64,000 nt of DNA from the NCBI RefSeq assembly GCF_000522985.1, contig NZ_CP007128.1:868001-932000 (forward strand), in the 5' to 3' direction. The notes beneath the pieces are model-generated. The model was not told the origin of the DNA. It ran no database searches and saw nothing but the letters and a program-made list of their open reading frames with translations. Of the stretch, positions 43,196 through 52,371 are shown one piece after another. This DNA comes from Gemmatirosa kalamazoonensis. Lineage in GTDB: Bacteria; Gemmatimonadota; Gemmatimonadetes; Gemmatimonadales; Gemmatimonadaceae. Position 1 is the stretch's first letter. The number at the start of each line of letters is the position of its first letter. The translations under genes and the position numbers were made by a program.

Positions 43196-44361
43196 GCGTT
43201 GCCTCCAGAAACCGGTGCGTCGGGTGCGCCCAACGGTCGCTCGTAGATCCGCCAGCGGCGATAGGGCCGCGCGCCGATCGATTCGAGCGGACGGGACATC
43301 AGGATGTTGTCCTCGAGCACCCACGACGCCTCACCACCCGTCATCCCGTACTTCTTCCCGCGTCGCATGAACTCGTCGAGGAACAGCGCGAAGATGCCGC
43401 GCGTGCGATGCTCCTTCTTCACGCCGAGCACGATGATGCGCGCGGTGTGCAGTCGCTTCGCCCCCGTGAGCAGCTTGAAGATCCCCGTCGGGAAGAGCCG
43501 CCCGCTCGGGATGCGCTTGAAGATCTCGTTGTAGTCGGGGACCGCGATCGCGATCCCCGCCGGCTCGCCGTCCACCTCCGCGGCGAACGCGAAGTGGGGA
43601 TCGACGATCTGCTTCAGGTCCCTGCCGAGGTGGTCGAACTCCGGCTTCGACATCGGGACGAAGCCCCAGTTCTCCTCCCACGCCGAATTGTAGACGTCCC
43701 AGCAGACCTTGATGTCGCGCGCGAACTGCTTCGGCTCGAGGTCGCGGAAGACGACGTTCGTCTTCTCGCGCGCCCGCTCGGCATGGCGGGCGTAGCCCTC
43801 GGGGAGCTTGTAGTCCAGCTCCGTCGCCGGGAACCACCAGCCGAGCAGCTCCTTCACCCCTTTGAAGCCGGCGCGCTTCAGCAGGCAGTCGTAGTACGGC
43901 GGGTTCCAGATCGTCATGAGCATCGGGTGATGCTCGTAGCCGCCGACGAGGACCCCGCACTCGTAGTTGATCGACGGGTTGAACGGCCCGCGCATCGACG
44001 TCAGCCCCCGCGCGCGGAGCCACTCGGCCGCCCGGTCGAACAGGGCGCTGGCCGCCTCCTGGTCGTCCTTCGCCTCGAAGAACCCGAAGAACCCGGTGCG
44101 GTCGCCGTAGTACGCGTTGTGCGCCCGGTTCTCGATCGCGGCGATGCGCCCCACCGGCTTGCCGTCGCGGCGGGCGATGAACAGCGCCCGCGCCCCCTGT
44201 CGATAGAAGGGGTGTTTCCGATCGTCCAGCGTGTCACGGACCCCGAGTCGCAGCGGCGGCACCCACTGCGGGTGCTCTTTCGGGTCGTACACGTGCCAGG
44301 GAACGTCGATGAAGCGGCGAAGATCGCGCGCCGTCTCGACCGGCACGATCTCGAGAGGCAT
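43192..44361 (-). CDS. GNAT-fold N-acyltransferase, candidate ceramide synthase
   Basis: The 389-residue cytoplasmic protein has a GNAT domain pattern (FIARRDGKPVGRIAAIENRAHN, then VLGVKKEHRTRGIFALFLDEF as the acetyl/acyl-CoA loop) and the widespread WVPPLRLGVRDTLDDRKHPFY N-terminal region. Such large GNAT proteins are usually called N-acetyltransferases. Because it is coupled to serine palmitoyltransferase, it may acylate the sphingoid base, as the bacterial ceramide synthase of Caulobacter does; that link is inference. ATG 44361 is preferred because a TAATGT -10 box lies over the next upstream ATG (44394). Confidence 0.8.
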   Translation of the reverse strand: MPLEIVPVETARDLRRFIDVPWHVYDPKEHPQWVPPLRLGVRDTLDDRKHPFYRQGARALFIARRDGKPVGRIAAIENRAHNAYYGDRTGFFGFFEAKDDQEAASALFDRAAEWLRARGLTSMRGPFNPSINYECGVLVGGYEHHPMLMTIWNPPYYDCLLKRAGFKGVKELLGWWFPATELDYKLPEGYARHAERAREKTNVVFRDLEPKQFARDIKVCWDVYNSAWEENWGFVPMSKPEFDHLGRDLKQIVDPHFAFAAEVDGEPAGIAIAVPDYNEIFKRIPSGRLFPTGIFKLLTGAKRLHTARIIVLGVKKEHRTRGIFALFLDEFMRRGKKYGMTGGEASWVLEDNILMSRPLESIGARPYRRWRIYERPLGAPDAPVSGGNA

Positions 44362-44390
44362 GAAACTCGGGTGGGGGAAACGTCCCGCGT

Positions 44391-44441
44391 ACATTAGGGG
44401 AGAAGGGTGTGTTGGGACAAGCACGCTAACGGATGTAGATT
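44391..44441. promoter_or_regulatory. Overlapping divergent promoters of the GNAT-spt and PAP2 genes
   Basis: Plus strand: TTGGGA (44412-44417), 18 bp, TAGATT (44436-44441), only 5 bp before the PAP2 ATG. Minus strand: TTGTCC (44420-44415), 18 bp, TAATGT (44396-44391). The two -35 boxes share bases, so the transcripts could be co-regulated. Matches are moderate. Confidence 0.45.
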
Positions 44442-44446
44442 CGGGC

Positions 44447-45403
44447 ATGACCGCGGTCCCCTCCCGCGGCGTCGCGGCCCCCCCTCCCCCACCTCCGGCC
44501 GCGGCCCCGCCGTCGCACCCCGCCCGCCGCGCGCACGTCGCGCCGTACCCCCCGACCGCGTGGGATCCCAGCTGGGAGCCGGCGAACGCGCTCGTCGCGG
44601 CCTACCTCGCGGTCACCCTGGTGCCGCTCGTGGTCGCCGTGGCGCTCGACCGTACCTCGGCGACCCGGCTCGGGGCGCACGCGACGATGCTGCTGCTGAC
44701 CGGCTGGGGGGCACGGCCGCGGCACGGGCACTCGCGCATCGCGGCATGGCTGCCCTGGATCCCGCTGCTCCTCGTGCCGGCGCTCTACAACGAGCTGCCG
44801 CACGTCGCCGCGGGGTTCGGCACGGCGATGCACGACGCGCGGGTCCTCGGCTGGGAGCACGGCCTGTTCGGCGCGAGCCCGGCGCGCACGTTCAGCGCGG
44901 CGGCGCCGTGGCGCTGGCTCAGCGAGACGCTGCACGCGGGCTACCTCTCGTACTACGCGCTGATCTTCGGCCCGCCGCTGCTGCTGTTCGCGCGCGGCCG
45001 CCGGCGCGCGTTCGCCGTGTCCGCCTTCACCGTCATGCTCGCGTTCGTGTGCTGCTACGCGGTGTTCGTGTGCTTCCCGGTCCAGGGCCCGTGGTTCGAG
45101 TGGCCCGTGCCGACGACGATCCCCGACGGCCCGGTGCGGCGCGCGGTGGAGCGGCTGCTGCGCGCCGGCTCGTCGCGCGGCACCGCGTTCCCGTCGTCGC
45201 ACGTCGCGGTGTCGCTCGCGCAGACGCTCGCCGTGCTCCGTGCCTCGCGCCCGCTCGGCGCGGCGTGCGCGGTATGCACGCTGGCGCTGGCCTTAGGCGC
45301 GGTGTACGGGAGCCTGCACTATGGCGTCGACGTCGTGGCGGGGGCGGGCGTGGGGACGGCCGTCGGGCTTCTCGGGGCCAAGCTGTACGATCGGATCGGG
45401 TGA
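44447..45403 (+). CDS. PAP2/Aur1-like membrane phosphatase or phosphotransferase
   Basis: The 318-residue membrane protein has a Pro/Ala-rich cytoplasmic start (1-45), about six membrane segments, and the C-terminal PAP2 active-site motifs GTAFPSSHVAVSLA (Ser250-His252) and YGSLHYGVDVVAG (His291, Asp295). The first PAP2 motif (KX6RP) is not evident, as in the Aur1-like PAP2_3 group that moves headgroups onto ceramide. It is divergent from the GNAT-spt operon and may share its promoter region, which suggests a lipid-headgroup role. Could equally be a lipid phosphatase. Confidence 0.85.
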   Translation: MTAVPSRGVAAPPPPPPAAAPPSHPARRAHVAPYPPTAWDPSWEPANALVAAYLAVTLVPLVVAVALDRTSATRLGAHATMLLLTGWGARPRHGHSRIAAWLPWIPLLLVPALYNELPHVAAGFGTAMHDARVLGWEHGLFGASPARTFSAAAPWRWLSETLHAGYLSYYALIFGPPLLLFARGRRRAFAVSAFTVMLAFVCCYAVFVCFPVQGPWFEWPVPTTIPDGPVRRAVERLLRAGSSRGTAFPSSHVAVSLAQTLAVLRASRPLGAACAVCTLALALGAVYGSLHYGVDVVAGAGVGTAVGLLGAKLYDRIG

Positions 45404-45423
45404 TCGAACGACGCCGCGTCGTC

Positions 45424-45906
45424 TCAGGGCGCCGTCGGCAGCTCCGTGCGCTCCCAGCGCTCCGGCCGGTTCACGCTCCCGAACACGCCGCCCACCGCGC
45501 CGCCGATCGCCGCGCCGGTGAGGGTGTAGGGCATCACGCGGCTCGACTCGCCCTCGGCGTGGTCGGGAGTGAACACCGCGCCCGCCACGGCGCCTAGCGC
45601 AAGCCCGACGAGCACGGCGCGGCGCACGGCGGGGCCGCGCGGCAGGCGGCCGCGGCTCACCTCGTAGCGGCGCACGAGCGGCCGCGGCACCACCACCGTC
45701 TCGCCCGTCCCGGTGCGCACGGAGAGCGCGTCGGCGCTGACGTCGAGGAGCGTGCCGACGACGCGCGGCCGCTCGACGATGGTCGGCGTGGACAACCGCA
45801 CGAGCGGCCCGCCGGTCGCGCCGGCGGGCGCGGGCGCCTGCTGCGCGGCGAGCGACGACGGCGCCGCGATCACCGCGACGACGAGAGCGAGGAGACGTGT
45901 GCGCAC
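45424..45906 (-). CDS. Hypothetical secreted protein with glycine-zipper region
   Basis: The 160-residue protein (from GTG 45906, alternative GTG 45927) begins with a signal peptide ending SSLAAQQ. The middle has a small beta domain (RVVGTLLDVSADALSVRTG, then a RYEVSRGRLPRG segment), and the C-terminal part has two Gly/Ala-rich hydrophobic stretches (LALGAVAGAVF and TGAAIGGAVGGVFG) like a glycine zipper. The function is not recognised. Convergent with the PAP2 gene. No Shine-Dalgarno is visible at either start. Confidence 0.7.
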   Translation of the reverse strand: MRTRLLALVVAVIAAPSSLAAQQAPAPAGATGGPLVRLSTPTIVERPRVVGTLLDVSADALSVRTGTGETVVVPRPLVRRYEVSRGRLPRGPAVRRAVLVGLALGAVAGAVFTPDHAEGESSRVMPYTLTGAAIGGAVGGVFGSVNRPERWERTELPTAP

Positions 45907-45937
45907 GGTCGAAAGATGACGCGTCACACGTCGTGCG

Positions 45938-46831
45938 TCATGTCCGAGCGGCCGCCAGGTGCTCGCACACGAACGCCGCGGCGCTGCGCAGCGCCGCCGT
46001 GGCCTCGGGCACGAAGCCGACGAGCATCTGCCAGCCGTGCGGCACGTCGTCGTAGACCTCAAGGTGACTAACGCCGCCCGCGGCGCGCACCCGCTCGTGC
46101 ACGCGCCGCGCGTCGTCGAGCAGGAGCTCCGTCGAGCCGACCTGCAGGAGCAGCGGCGGCAGCCCCGCCGGCTCGGCGAACAGCGGCGACGCCTCGGCGT
46201 CGATCGGCGACGCGTCGCCGAGGTACGCGCGGGCGAACGCGTCGAGGTTCTCGGGCTCGAACATCGCGTCGCGTCCCGCGTTCGCGCGCACGGAGTCGCC
46301 GCTGCCCGTGAGGTCGGTCCACGGCGAGATGCACACGGCGCAGGCGGGCATCGGCACGCCGGCGGCGCGGCACCGGGCGAGGAGCGCGAGCACGAGCCCG
46401 CCGCCGGCCGAGTCCCCGGCGAGCGCGATGGCGTGCGGCGGCGTGCCCGCGTCGAGCAGCCATCGGTAGGCCGCCGTCACGTCGTTCACCGCCGCCGGGA
46501 AGCGGTGCTCCGGCGCCAGCCGGTAGTCGACGGCGAGCACGCGCCGGCCGGTACGCCGCGCGAGGGCGGCGGTGATCGGCCGGTGGGTGGCCGGCGAGCA
46601 CGCGACGTAGCCGCCGCCGTGCAGGTACAGCACGACCCCCGGCTCCGCGCGGGGCGGGACGATCCACTCGCCGCGGACGCCCGCGGCGCGCACCCGCTCG
46701 CGGCGCAGGCCGGGCGTCGCCATCCACGCCACGGCGGGGGGCGTGCCGAACAGCCGCCGGGCGCGGCGCGCGAGCGCGCGCTCGTCACCCCAGTCGCGGG
46801 TGCGGACGAGGAGGCGCACGGCGGCCGACAT
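45938..46831 (-). CDS. HSL-family alpha/beta hydrolase
   Basis: The 297-residue cytoplasmic esterase has the hormone-sensitive-lipase motifs HGGGY (71-75, oxyanion hole) and GDSAGG with nucleophile Ser141; the triad is completed by Asp in the ELLLDDAR region and His in YDDVPHGWQM. It hydrolyses short-chain acyl esters. ATG 46831 is a good start; longer frames are shadows. Divergent from a small lipoprotein gene. Confidence 0.92.
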   Translation of the reverse strand: MSAAVRLLVRTRDWGDERALARRARRLFGTPPAVAWMATPGLRRERVRAAGVRGEWIVPPRAEPGVVLYLHGGGYVACSPATHRPITAALARRTGRRVLAVDYRLAPEHRFPAAVNDVTAAYRWLLDAGTPPHAIALAGDSAGGGLVLALLARCRAAGVPMPACAVCISPWTDLTGSGDSVRANAGRDAMFEPENLDAFARAYLGDASPIDAEASPLFAEPAGLPPLLLQVGSTELLLDDARRVHERVRAAGGVSHLEVYDDVPHGWQMLVGFVPEATAALRSAAAFVCEHLAAART

Positions 46832-46888
46832 GCAGCGGGCGCGGAGTGACGGCACGATTCGGTGTCGAGGTAGTATGAGCAACGTAGA

Positions 46889-47305
46889 ATGCCGCGCCGC
46901 CTCACGCTCCTCGCCCTCCTCGCCGCCGCCGTCGCCAGCGCGGCGGCCGCCGGCTGCTCGCTCGTCACCGGGCCGCGGACCGAGTCGTTCGTCATCCGCG
47001 TGGACTCGCTCACCGGCTACACCGCGTTCCCGGGAGCGCTCGCGGCGGAGCAGCTCGTCTGGGCCCACGTCGGCCCGAACGGGTGCCACCGCTTCGTGCG
47101 GTTCGAGGTCGCGCGCGCGGGCGCACGCATGGACGTCACCGCGATCGGCGAGCGGACGACGGGCGCCGGCATCGCCTGCACGCAGGCGATCGTCGCGCTG
47201 TACGGCGAGCCGCTGCACGTCGACCCGCCGATCCAGCGCCCGCTCACGATCGTGGTGCATCAGCCGGACGGGACGACGCTCACGCGGGAGCTGTGGGGAG
47301 AGTAG
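46889..47305 (+). CDS. Hypothetical small lipoprotein
   Basis: The 138-residue protein has a lipoprotein signal with AAGC (Cys22-23 region) and a beta-rich mature part (VRFEVARAGARMDVTAIGER, LTIVVHQPDGTTLTRELWGE) with two further cysteines (NGCHRF, IACTQ). It is likely anchored in the outer or inner membrane. A TAGTAT -10-like box lies 13 bp before the ATG. No recognised domain. Confidence 0.8.
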   Translation: MPRRLTLLALLAAAVASAAAAGCSLVTGPRTESFVIRVDSLTGYTAFPGALAAEQLVWAHVGPNGCHRFVRFEVARAGARMDVTAIGERTTGAGIACTQAIVALYGEPLHVDPPIQRPLTIVVHQPDGTTLTRELWGE

Positions 47306-47340
47306 GAGCCGGAAACCGCGGAAGCAGGTATCATCCCTCC

Positions 47341-47973
47341 ATGTACGTCCCGCCCGCGTTCGCCGAGGACAGTTCCGAGGTGCTGCTCGACTTCGTCGAC
47401 GCGCACCCGTTCGGTGTGCTCGTGACCGCGGCGCCGTCGCTGTTCGCGACGCACCTGCCGCTCGTCCTCGACCGCACGCGCGGCCCGCTCGGCACGCTGC
47501 GCGGCCACGTCGCCCGCGCGAACCCGCACGCGTCGCTCGGCCCCGACACCGAGGCGCTGGTCATCTTCGCCGGGCCGCACGCGTACGTGACGCCGGAGTG
47601 GTACGCGTCGAAGCGGGAGCACGGGCGCGTGGTGCCGACGTGGAACTACGTCGCGGTGCACGCCACCGGCACGCTGCGGCTCGTCGACGACCTGGACGCC
47701 GTGCGCCGGCACGTGGCCGAGCTGACGGCGCGGCACGAGGCGTCGCGTGCGCACCCCTGGTCGATCGACGACACGCCGCCGGGCTACGTCGAGAAGCAGG
47801 CGCGCGACATCGTCGGCATGGAGCTCGAGATCGCGCGGCTCGAGGGGAAGTGGAAGATGAGCCAGAACCGCCCCGCGGCCGACATCGCCGGCGTGATCGA
47901 CGGGCTGCGCGCGGAGGGCGAGGCGCGCGTCGCGGCGATCGTCGAGGCGCGCCGGCCGCCGTCGAAGCGTTAG
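47341..47973 (+). CDS. PaiB-like FMN-binding protein
   Basis: The 210-residue protein matches the FMN-binding negative transcriptional regulator family PaiB (PF04299): MYVPPAF start, LPLVLDRTRGPLGTLRGHVARANPH, VIFAGPHAYVTPEWY and VPTWNYVAVHATG. The family has a split-barrel flavin fold; regulation by it is poorly proven. A TATCAT box ends 6 nt before ATG 47341 and no SD is visible, so the message may be leaderless. Ends in a CGTTAGGC word (TAG stop). Confidence 0.92.
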   Translation: MYVPPAFAEDSSEVLLDFVDAHPFGVLVTAAPSLFATHLPLVLDRTRGPLGTLRGHVARANPHASLGPDTEALVIFAGPHAYVTPEWYASKREHGRVVPTWNYVAVHATGTLRLVDDLDAVRRHVAELTARHEASRAHPWSIDDTPPGYVEKQARDIVGMELEIARLEGKWKMSQNRPAADIAGVIDGLRAEGEARVAAIVEARRPPSKR

Positions 47974-48003
47974 GCCGACGCGTCGGGCCGAACCGTTAGG
48001 CGG

Positions 48004-48672
48004 TCAGAGCGCGTCGCCGTTCGGCATCCACGGCGCGAGCCGCTCGCGCAGCGTGCGGAGCGCCTTGCCCATCTGCGCCTCGACGGCCTTCACGGAGACG
48101 CCGAGGAGCTGCGCGATCTCGCCGTACTTGAGCCCCTGCACGCGGCTCATCTCGAACACCTGACGGCAGCGCGTGGGGAGCGCGTCGACCGCCTCGCGGA
48201 GCGCGGCCTGGATCTCCGCCTCGGCGACGCGCCCGTCGGCGGTCGGGAAGCGCTCGGACTCGCGCGCGACGAGCGGCGCGGTGCGCTCGACGATGCGGCC
48301 GTGGCGGAGGTGGTTCAGCGCCCGGTTGCGCGTCGACTGGAACAGGTACGCCTGCGGCGAGCCGTCGGGGGCGAGGTGCGCGCGGCGGCGCCACAGCTCG
48401 AGCATCACGTCCTGCACGAGCTCCTCGGCGATCGCCCGGCTGTGCACCATCGCGTCCGCCATGCGCACCAGCGGCGCGTACCACGTCCGGAAGATCTCGT
48501 CGAACGCGGTCGTGTCGTCGCGCCGCAGCCGCTCGAGGAGGCTTCGGTCGTCTTGCTCGGGTGCGGCCGGCGCGGCAGCGGACATGAAGCGCGGTGAGGG
48601 CGCGGGATCGCGCCACTGAATGGACGGCGCGACGGGCTCTGATACTCCGCGATCGGGCTCCGGGTTCGGCAT
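48004..48672 (-). CDS. ECF RNA polymerase sigma factor, FecI-like
   Basis: The 222-residue protein (from ATG 48672; a shorter start at 48585 is possible) has sigma region 2 (DDTTAFDEIFRTWYAPLVRMA, then AEELVQDVMLELWRRR) and region 4 (LPTRCRQVFEMSRVQGLKYG with EIAQLLGVSVKAVEAQMGKA), the pattern of Bacteroidetes/Gemmatimonadetes-type ECF sigma factors. It is divergent from fecR and the TonB receptor gene (34-bp gap) and should be held by that FecR and activated by the receptor. Confidence 0.93.
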   Translation of the reverse strand: MPNPEPDRGVSEPVAPSIQWRDPAPSPRFMSAAAPAAPEQDDRSLLERLRRDDTTAFDEIFRTWYAPLVRMADAMVHSRAIAEELVQDVMLELWRRRAHLAPDGSPQAYLFQSTRNRALNHLRHGRIVERTAPLVARESERFPTADGRVAEAEIQAALREAVDALPTRCRQVFEMSRVQGLKYGEIAQLLGVSVKAVEAQMGKALRTLRERLAPWMPNGDAL

Positions 48673-48706
48673 AGGGTAGTTCCCCGGATGCGGTGTATAT
48701 AGGGGC

Positions 48707-49777
48707 ATGCGCGGTCCCACCACCATCGGCGACCACTCGTCTCCCCCCGAGTGGGAGACGCTCGCCCGCTATCTCGCCGGGGAGAGCCCGGACGACGAGG
48801 CGGCGCGCGTCCGGGCGTGGCTCGACGCGCATCCCGGGGATGCGGCGCTCCTCCGCACGCTCGACGGCGCGCTCGACCGGCTCGCCGTCGCGTCGGCGAT
48901 GGAGATCGACGTCGAGGACGCGCTGCGCCAGGTGGCCGAGCGGCGCGACAACCCGGACGTGCTGCCGCTGCGCCCGCGGCCGATGCCCTCGGCGCTCCCG
49001 GCGCCCCGCTGGCGCGCGCATGGCCTGCGCGCGGCCGCGGTGCTGCTGGTCGCAGCGACGGGCGCGGTGGTGTGGCGGGCGACGCGGCGCACGGCCGACG
49101 GCGCGGCGGGGAGCGCGACGACCTACGCCACGGCCGCCGGCCGCCGCGACTCGGTGCGCCTCCCCGACGGGAGCCGCGTGGTCCTCGCGCCGGGCAGCCG
49201 CCTCGTCGTCGCGGCCGGCTACGGCGCGCCGGCGCGCGTCGTGGAGCTCACCGGCGAGGGCTACTTCGACGTGCGGCACGACGACGCGCACACGTTCACC
49301 GTGCGCGCGGCCGGTACGGTCATCCGTGACGTCGGCACGACGTTCACCGTGCGCACCGGGGACGGCAACGGCGCGCCGCGCGTGCGCGTGGCGGTGCGCA
49401 GCGGCGCGGTGCTGCTCGACGGCGACGACGACGGGGCGGCGCGCGGGGTGGTGCTGCACGAGGGAGACGTCGGCGTCGTGCAGGCCGACGGCAGCACGGT
49501 GGCGCGCCAGGGCACGTCGACGGACGACGACGTGGCGTGGACGCAGGGGCGGCTGGTGTTCCGCGAGGCACCGCTCGCCGAGGTGCGCGACGAGCTGCGG
49601 CGGTGGTACGGCATCGAGCTGCGGGTCGCCGACCCGGCGATCGCCGGCCGGCACCTCACCGCGTCGTTCGCCGGCGACTCGGCCGACCGAGTGCTGCACG
49701 TGCTCGGCCTCGCGTTAGGCGCCCGCGTCGAGCGGCGGGGAGACACGGCGGTCGTGCGGGCGGGGACGCCGCGGTGA
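48707..49777 (+). CDS. FecR-type anti-sigma regulator
   Basis: The 356-residue protein has a cytoplasmic N-terminal sigma-binding part with FecR_N-like EWETLARYLAGESPDDEAARVRAW, one membrane segment near 105-122, and a periplasmic FecR domain (VRLPDGSRVVLAPGSRL, then GEGYFDVRHDDAHTFTVRA and the C-terminal DUF4974-like domain GRLVFREAPLAEVRDELRRWYG). It transmits the state of the TonB receptor to the divergent sigma factor. The stop overlaps the GTG start of the receptor gene. Confidence 0.94.
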   Translation: MRGPTTIGDHSSPPEWETLARYLAGESPDDEAARVRAWLDAHPGDAALLRTLDGALDRLAVASAMEIDVEDALRQVAERRDNPDVLPLRPRPMPSALPAPRWRAHGLRAAAVLLVAATGAVVWRATRRTADGAAGSATTYATAAGRRDSVRLPDGSRVVLAPGSRLVVAAGYGAPARVVELTGEGYFDVRHDDAHTFTVRAAGTVIRDVGTTFTVRTGDGNGAPRVRVAVRSGAVLLDGDDDGAARGVVLHEGDVGVVQADGSTVARQGTSTDDDVAWTQGRLVFREAPLAEVRDELRRWYGIELRVADPAIAGRHLTASFAGDSADRVLHVLGLALGARVERRGDTAVVRAGTPR

Positions 49778-52358
49778 GCCGCCGGCGGGCGGCGCTCGCC
49801 GGCACGTTCGGCACGCTCGCCCTCGCGGCGGCGCGCCCGGCGACGGCGCGCGCCGCGCCGCCCGACGACCCCAGTTGCTCGGCGTCCGTGTCGCGTGCCC
49901 CGCGACGGTGGGCGGCGCCGCTCGACCGCGTGGTGAGGCTCCCGGCGCGGGCGAGCACGCTGCGCGACGCGCTCGCCCGGCTGTCGGAGGCGGCGCGCTT
50001 CCGCCTGTCGTACGCGGCCGAGCTGCTGCCGCTCGACCACCGCGTGTGCCCGCCGGCGGACGCGCTGCCGGCTGGCGACGCGCTCGTCGCGCTGCTCGGC
50101 GCCACGGCGGTGGAGCCGGTGGTCGTCGCCGACGACCAGGTGGTGCTCGCGCCGGCGGCGCCCGACGCGGCACAGACGGGGCCCGCCGCGTCGGGCCCCG
50201 CGCGCCCCGCACGCGCGGTGGGGCATCTCGCGCGCGTGCTCGTGACGGGGAGTCCGGACGCGATCGAGCGCGGGACGCCGACGGCGCGCGACGTCGTCCC
50301 CGGCAGCGACGTGGAGACGCGCGGCGGCGATGCGCTCGCGAGCGCGCTCGACGGCGTGCCCGGCGCGTGGCTCTGGTCGCGGTCGCCGACGTCGCTGCTC
50401 GCGCACTACGGCAGCCTGCGCGGCGCGAGCTCGTTCGGCGTCAGCGCGCCGAAGGTCTACGTGGACGGGGTCGAGGCGGCGAACCCGCTGCTCGTCGCCG
50501 GGCTCGCGCCGGAGACGATCGACCACGTGACGGTGCTGCGCGGGCCGCAGGGCGCGGCGCTCTACGGCGCGGACGCGATCGGCGGCGTCATCGAGGTGAC
50601 GACGCGTCACGACGGCGTGGCCGAGGACGCGCCGCGCTTCCAGATCCGGAGCGACGTCGGCCCGACGCGGAGCGACTTCGGCGCGGGCGTCATCGGCCAG
50701 CGGCACGCGCTGCTGCTGCGCGCCGGGTCGCCGACGCGCTCCGCCGGGCTCTCGGTGTCGCTCGCCTCGCTCGGCGACTTCGTGCCGAACGGGTCGAGCC
50801 GGGAGGCGTCGGCACACGGCGACGCGCGGGTCATCGGCCGCTTCGGCGCGATCGCGCTCACCGCGCGGCTGTTCGACAAGTCCGCCGGCGCCTCGCCGAG
50901 CCCGCTCCTCGCCGGCCTCGCCGCGACGGCCGGCCCGAGCGCGGGCAGCGCGGCCATGCGCTCGTGGCGCGCTGCCCCGGACGGGCGCGGCGCGTCCGCC
51001 GAGTCGCACGAGACGCTCGGGCAGTCGCCGGTGGGGGGGGCGCCCGACTCGCGCTCGACTCGACGGCGCTGCAGTCGGTGCGCGAGTACACGTTAGGCGC
51101 GACGGGCACGCTGGCGACGAGCGGGCGGTGGACGCCGCAGGCCGTCGTCGGCCTCGACGGCTACCGGCTGTCGGGCCCCGCCGCGGCGGGCGCGGGCGCG
51201 CCGTTCGTGTCGGCCGCCGACTCGGCGCTGCGCGCGGCGCGCGGCGCCGCCGACCGCCTCACGGTCCGCGTGACCGACGTGGGCCGCTTCGGCGACGACG
51301 TCGCGGCGGCGACGGTGACGCTGTCGGCCGAGCACAGCGCGCTCCGCGAGGCGACGTGGAGCGATGCCGTGCTGCCTAACGGCTCGCTCGATCCGGTGGC
51401 CGAGGCGTGGCGCCAGAGCACGGGCCTCGTCGCGCAGACGAGCGTCGCGTACCACGGCGTGCTGTTCGCCACCGGCGGCGTGCGCTTCGAGCGCGACGCG
51501 GGCTACGGCACGTCGAGCACGCTCGCGGCGCTGCCGTCGCTCGGCGTGTCGGTGGTGCGGACGCTCGGCGGCGCGACGCTGAAGCTGCGCTCCGCGTACG
51601 GCAAGGCGATCCGCCCGGCGCGCGCGACGTACGGGACGGTCGCGTCGATCCTGCCGCTGGAGGCCGAGACGCAGTCGGGGATCGAGACGGGTGCCGACCT
51701 GGCGTGGGGGCGCACGCTGTCGCTGCGCGCAACGCGCTTCGACCAACGGGTGACGAACCTCGTGCAGCCCGTGCTCGCGCTCGGGACGCCGGTGGCCGGC
51801 GCGGCGGCCGGGATCCCGACGGCGCGGCGGGCGGTGCTCGTGAACGCGGGCGAGATCGCGAACCGCGGCTGGGAGCTCGACGCGACGGCGCGCGCCGGGC
51901 GCCTGTCGTTAGGCGGCACGCTGTCGCTGGTCGACAGCCGCGTCACGCGCGTGGCCGACGGCGCGATGTCGGGCGGCGCGCTGCAGGCGGGTGATCGCAT
52001 GCTCGACGTGCCGGCGCGCACGGCGACGCTGTCGCTCGGCTGGACGGCGCCGCGGTGGTCGTTCTCGACGGGGCTCGCGCACGCGGCGGACTGGGTGGAC
52101 TACGATCGGCTGGCGCTGACGCGCGACCTGCTCGCGGGGGTGCTGGTGCAGCCGGTGGTCGGGTCGCGGCTGCGCGCCTATCGGGTGACGTACGACGGGG
52201 TGACGCGGCTGCGGGCGAGCGTGTCGCGGGAGCTGCCGCACGGGTTCGGGCTGACGGTGGCGGGGGAGAATCTGCTGGACCGCCAGCGGGGGGAGCCGGA
52301 CGACGCGACGGTGGTGCCGGGGCGGTCGGTCACGCTCGGGGTGCGGGCGCGGTTCTGA
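49774..52358 (+). pseudogene. TonB-dependent receptor with STN domain, frameshifted at a G8 tract
   Basis: Starts with GTG (overlap GTGA with fecR), signal peptide, STN domain (VVRLPARASTLRDALARLSE, about 50-125) that contacts FecR, plug domain (KVYVDGVEAANPLLVAG, VTVLRGPQGAALYGADAIGG) and beta barrel, ending with the usual aromatic Phe after RSVTLGVRARF. The frame from the start stops at 51096; the barrel continues in another frame from about 51039 to 52358. The shift falls exactly in eight G at 51033-51040, and one added G restores a single 861-residue protein. This is either an undercalled homopolymer, a real mutation, or phase variation. Confidence 0.88.
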
Positions 52359-52371
52359 CGGGGGGACGAAT

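Noticed and set aside
49875-52358. The TonB receptor as two independent genes
   Set aside because: The parts are complementary halves of one receptor, and the joint coincides with a G8 run; no start signal is found for the second part.
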